From SZUA-442 sp035461905 (GTDB taxonomy: Bacteria > Actinomycetota > Acidimicrobiia > Spongiisociales > UBA5794): 23,140 nt of DNA. Location of the stretch: contig DATHUV010000005.1 in NCBI GenBank assembly GCA_035461905.1, positions 1-23,140 of the forward strand. The letters are read 5' to 3'. Numbering within the stretch: position 1 is the first letter of the stretch; each line of letters opens with the position of its first letter. Below, in pieces: positions 20,592-23,140 of this stretch. The notes under the pieces are model-generated. The model saw nothing but the letters and a program-made list of their open reading frames with translations, was not told the origin of the DNA and did no database searches. The position numbers and the translations under genes are program-made.

Positions 20592-21824
20592 GTGCCACGA
20601 ACGGTCACCTTCATCAGACACGCCGAGACCACGGCGAACGCGCAGCGCCGCTGGCAGGGATCGTCGAACGCGCCGTTCACGGACACCGGTCAGGATCAGA
20701 TCGCAAGGCTTCGAGCGAGGTTCGCGGATCACCGTCCGAAGCGACTGATCGCGTCTGACCTTCCGCGCACGATGCACACCTCACAAGCCCTCGGGAACGC
20801 CGTCCCCGATCCGGAGTGGCGGGAGTTCGACGTCGGCGCCTGGGAAGGGCTCACGAGCGACGAAGTCGACATCCGATTCCCCGGGGAGCTCGCCCGATTG
20901 TTCTCGGGAGACGACTTCGCCATCGGGGGCGCTGAGAGGATGTCGGTGTTCCGTTCACGGATCGATCGAGCGTTCGATGACCTCGTTGGTGACCTCGGAG
21001 ACGGAGACGAGGCGGTCGTCGTCACGCACGGCGGGGTCATCTGGTCGGTCGTGAACAAGGTCCTCGGTGCGCCCGAGGGAGCGGTGCCCGTCATCCCTTC
21101 GCACAACACCGCTATCACGAGGGTCCGAGTGTTCGACGACGGCGGTCTTCAGCTCTCGGTGTTCAACGACGCATCCCATCTCGACACCGTACCGAGGCAG
21201 TTCGGTCCTTCGGGCACCCATGTGACGCTGTTCCGCCACGGCCAGACGGAGGGGAACGTGAGAGGGCGATGGCAGGGCCGCTCGGACAGCGCGTTGACGG
21301 AACTCGGCCTCGTTCAGGTCGCGAACGCCTCGGCGATCGCCCCCGGCATCGACGCCCTGTACTCGTCCCCACTCGGGAGGACCATGCACACGGCCCGGAT
21401 CATCTCCGAGCGTGCAGGCGTTCCCGCCGTTGCCCACGATGGGCTCGTCGAGATGTCCTTCGGTGCATGGGAGGACATGACGTCGGCCGAAGCGGCGGCA
21501 CAGCACCCTGATCTGTTCGAGGCGCTCTACGGCAGGGGTGAGGATCACCCGCGAGGTGGGGATGGCGAGTCCTTCACCGGCGCAGGCGAGAGGCTCGCTG
21601 AAACAATCTCATGGCTCGTCCAGCAGAACGGTGCGTCCTCGCTGGGTGCGGTGTCACACGGTGCCGTGATACGGGCCTACGCCGTCAACATCGTGGGACT
21701 CTCGTTCGCCGATCGTGATCGATTCCCCGTGCCGCGCAACTCGTCCATGACCGGCGTCATCTACACCGAGGGACGGCCGGTGCTCGCGTCGTACAACGTC
21801 GCCCCCCACATGGATCACTCGTGA
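20592..21824 (+). CDS. Tandem-domain histidine phosphatase (phosphoglycerate mutase-like)
   Basis: The 410-residue protein is made of two complete histidine-phosphatase domains. Domain 1 (about 1-190) has FIRHAET (Arg9, His10), ASDLPRTMHTSQ, EFDVGAWEG and VVTHGG (His146). Domain 2 (about 205-400) has LFRHGQT (Arg215, His216), SSPLGRTMHTARI, EMSFGAWEDM and AVSHGA (His356). All catalytic residues appear present in both, so both may be active. Family substrates include sugar phosphates, phosphoglycerate derivatives and alpha-ribazole phosphate; none is decided here. GTG 20592 is chosen for GGAG with a 6-nt spacer; GTG 20571 lies upstream of the predicted transcript start. The following glycosyltransferase overlaps it (GTGA), hinting at dephosphorylation in glycoconjugate synthesis. 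Confidence 0.88.
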   Translation: MPRTVTFIRHAETTANAQRRWQGSSNAPFTDTGQDQIARLRARFADHRPKRLIASDLPRTMHTSQALGNAVPDPEWREFDVGAWEGLTSDEVDIRFPGELARLFSGDDFAIGGAERMSVFRSRIDRAFDDLVGDLGDGDEAVVVTHGGVIWSVVNKVLGAPEGAVPVIPSHNTAITRVRVFDDGGLQLSVFNDASHLDTVPRQFGPSGTHVTLFRHGQTEGNVRGRWQGRSDSALTELGLVQVANASAIAPGIDALYSSPLGRTMHTARIISERAGVPAVAHDGLVEMSFGAWEDMTSAEAAAQHPDLFEALYGRGEDHPRGGDGESFTGAGERLAETISWLVQQNGASSLGAVSHGAVIRAYAVNIVGLSFADRDRFPVPRNSSMTGVIYTEGRPVLASYNVAPHMDHS

Positions 21825-22888
21825 GGCTCTTGCTCGTCACGAACGACTATCCGCCCAGAGCGGGCGGCATCCAGATGTACCTGCGGAACCTCGTCGATGC
21901 GTACCCCGACGAGGTCCTCGTCTATGGGCCATCAGATGAGCTCGCGGATCCGGGTGAGGAGGGCGTCGTGCGCGGCTCGAAGGGCTACATGATGCCGAGC
22001 CGGTCGACGCTCGAGGGACTGGTCTCGGTGGCGAGGTCGTTCCAGCCGGATGCGGTGCTCTTCGGTGCGCCGCATCCCCTCCCACGGCTTGGTCCGGCAC
22101 TCAGGGAGGATCTGGGGATCCCGTTCGGGATCCTCAGCCACGGGGCAGAGGTCACCATCCCGGCTGCGATACCGGGCGCAAGGCAGGTGCTCGCCCGGAT
22201 GCTCGCTTCGGCCGACGTGAGGTTCGCCGTGAGTCGGTTCACCGCGAGCCGGGTCGAGCGGCTCTCCGGCGAGGCAACGGTGTTCGTCGGTGCGGGCGTC
22301 GAGATCGACACCTTCGTCCCCGGCGAGGAGCGAGGCTTCGGTGACCCGCCCGTCGTCGGATGCGTGAGCCGCTTCGTCCCACGCAAGGGCCAACACCGCC
22401 TGCTCGACGCCGTTGCCCGCCTCGACGTCCCGGTGTCGGTGCTCCTCGTAGGGAAGGGACGCACCGAGGATGCCTTGCGCGCCCAGGCATCGAAGCTCGG
22501 CATCGATGTGCGGTTCGCCGTCGACGTCCCCTGGGGCGACCTACCCGGCTTCTACCGCGACATGGACATCTTCTGCATGCCGACGAGTTCCCGCTGGGGA
22601 GGACTCGAGGTCGAGGGCCTCGGGCTCGTCTATCTCGAGGCAGCGGCAACCGGATTGCCCGTCCTCGCAGGTGACTCAGGCGGGTCGCCCGAAACCGTCA
22701 TCCCCGGCGTCACAGGGTTCATCGTCTCGGACGTCGATGCGATCGTCGAAGGCCTTCGCCTCCTCCTGTCCGAGCCCGATACCGCCCGCGCGATGGGTGC
22801 AGCGGGCCGTCGCTTCGTGGAGGACGAGTACACGTGGGAGCGCGTGATCGAGCGCCTGTATGCGGGGTTCGCACCGCATTTGCGGTAG
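21821..22888 (+). CDS. GT4-family glycosyltransferase, PimB-like
   Basis: The 355-residue GT-B-fold retaining glycosyltransferase probably acts at the cytoplasmic face of the membrane. The N-terminal acceptor domain opens with VTNDYPPRAGGIQMYL, the glycine-rich loop characteristic of the PimB/PimA-type mannosyltransferase group. The donor domain has CVSRFVPRKGQ (Arg184, Arg188, Lys189 for the nucleotide-sugar phosphates) and the E(x7)E pair Glu265/Glu273 in EVEGLGLVYLE, then SGGSPETVIPG. Similarity suggests mannosyl transfer to phosphatidylinositol mannoside or another glycolipid; the acceptor is inferred. The start is GTG 21821, overlapping the phosphatase stop. It is the last gene before the topA promoter. 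Confidence 0.9.
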   Translation: MRLLLVTNDYPPRAGGIQMYLRNLVDAYPDEVLVYGPSDELADPGEEGVVRGSKGYMMPSRSTLEGLVSVARSFQPDAVLFGAPHPLPRLGPALREDLGIPFGILSHGAEVTIPAAIPGARQVLARMLASADVRFAVSRFTASRVERLSGEATVFVGAGVEIDTFVPGEERGFGDPPVVGCVSRFVPRKGQHRLLDAVARLDVPVSVLLVGKGRTEDALRAQASKLGIDVRFAVDVPWGDLPGFYRDMDIFCMPTSSRWGGLEVEGLGLVYLEAAATGLPVLAGDSGGSPETVIPGVTGFIVSDVDAIVEGLRLLLSEPDTARAMGAAGRRFVEDEYTWERVIERLYAGFAPHLR

Positions 22889-22908
22889 CGTCCCGCACGC
22901 CATCGCCC

Positions 22909-22937
22909 TTGACATCGCGATGGGTGTGCTCTAGGCC
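22909..22937 (+). promoter_or_regulatory. Promoter of topA
   Basis: Consensus -35 TTGACA (22909-22914) and -10 TAGGCC (22932-22937) are separated by exactly 17 bases. Transcription near 22944 would leave a leader of about 24 nt with a GAGAG at 22955-22959 before ATG 22968. It is the best-spaced sigma-70-type promoter in the window, as expected for a housekeeping gene. Confidence 0.6.
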
Positions 22938-22967
22938 TGTACGTCGGAAGCGACGAGAGATCCAACC

Positions 22968-23140
22968 ATGACCAAGAAACTCGTCATCGTCGAGTCCCCC
23001 GCAAAGGCGAGGACGATCAACCAGTACCTCGGCGACGACTACATCGTCGAGTCCTCGATCGGGCACATCCGTGACCTCCCGGCGAAGGGGCTCGGCGTCG
23101 ACGTCGACCACGGCTTCACCCCCACCTACGAGGTCCACGC
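22968..23140 (+). CDS. topA: DNA topoisomerase I, N-terminal fragment
   Basis: Only the first 57 codons are in the window; the gene runs past the right edge. The residues KLVIVESPAKARTINQYLG are the start of the TOPRIM domain, with the Glu of VES as the catalytic metal-binding residue, and SIGHIRDLPAKGLGVDVDHG is the next conserved block of bacterial topoisomerase I. The enzyme relaxes negative supercoils. ATG 22968 is the only start fitting the conserved N-terminus. Actinobacterial topA often carries a long Lys-rich tail, which lies outside this window. Confidence 0.95.
   Translation, partial: MTKKLVIVESPAKARTINQYLGDDYIVESSIGHIRDLPAKGLGVDVDHGFTPTYEVH

Overview
The window is dense, high-GC bacterial DNA with short intergenic gaps, many 4-base stop/start overlaps (ATGA, GTGA), frequent GTG and TTG starts, and start codons placed one nucleotide spacing downstream of TAnnnT boxes. 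These traits, together with an actinobacterial-style Tad pilus set, a PimB-like glycosyltransferase and adjacent TrkA-type subunits, point to Actinomycetota. I lean towards a deep branch such as Acidimicrobiia, but that placement is inference. I saw no rRNA, tRNA, CRISPR array, insertion sequence or phage gene. No gap exceeds about 120 bases. This is ordinary chromosomal DNA.

Layout. Positions 2-424 hold the 3' end of an unknown gene. Positions 508-1885 hold a glycerophosphodiester phosphodiesterase and a MOSC-domain protein (+). Positions 1897-4284 hold leuC-leuD plus a small unknown gene (-), the isopropylmalate isomerase of leucine synthesis. Positions 4374-6951 hold an exported membrane-anchored protein, then an ArsR-fold repressor coupled to an MFS exporter, with a perfect 9-bp-arm palindrome sitting in the repressor promoter. 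Positions 6986-7768 hold a membrane-anchored HAD phosphatase (-). Positions 7885-11693 hold a Tad/Flp pilus operon: a MinD/TadZ-like protein that has lost its P-loop, TadA, TadB, TadC, a Flp prepilin and two TadE/G-like pseudopilins. No prepilin peptidase is present.

Positions 11760-20288 form a potassium and ion-energetics island. A first system has two single-RCK regulators, an overlooked 47-residue one-helix membrane protein and a TrkH/KtrB pore, followed by an OB-like exported protein. Next comes a membrane pyrophosphatase whose sequence predicts K+ dependence. A second system has a double-RCK TrkA and a TrkH pore. Two differently built K+ importers thus flank an ion pump that should itself need K+.

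Positions 20311-20556 (-) encode a small membrane protein. It shares a nearly symmetric -10 element with a tandem-domain histidine phosphatase (20592-21824), which is coupled to a PimB-like glycosyltransferase (21821-22888). The window ends in the first 57 codons of topA.

The most notable points are the unannotated small membrane protein inside the first K+ operon, the K+ island itself, a fixed-spacing leaderless promoter signature seen at five starts, an overlapping divergent -10, the repressor operator palindrome, and the P-loop-less ParA-like pilus protein.
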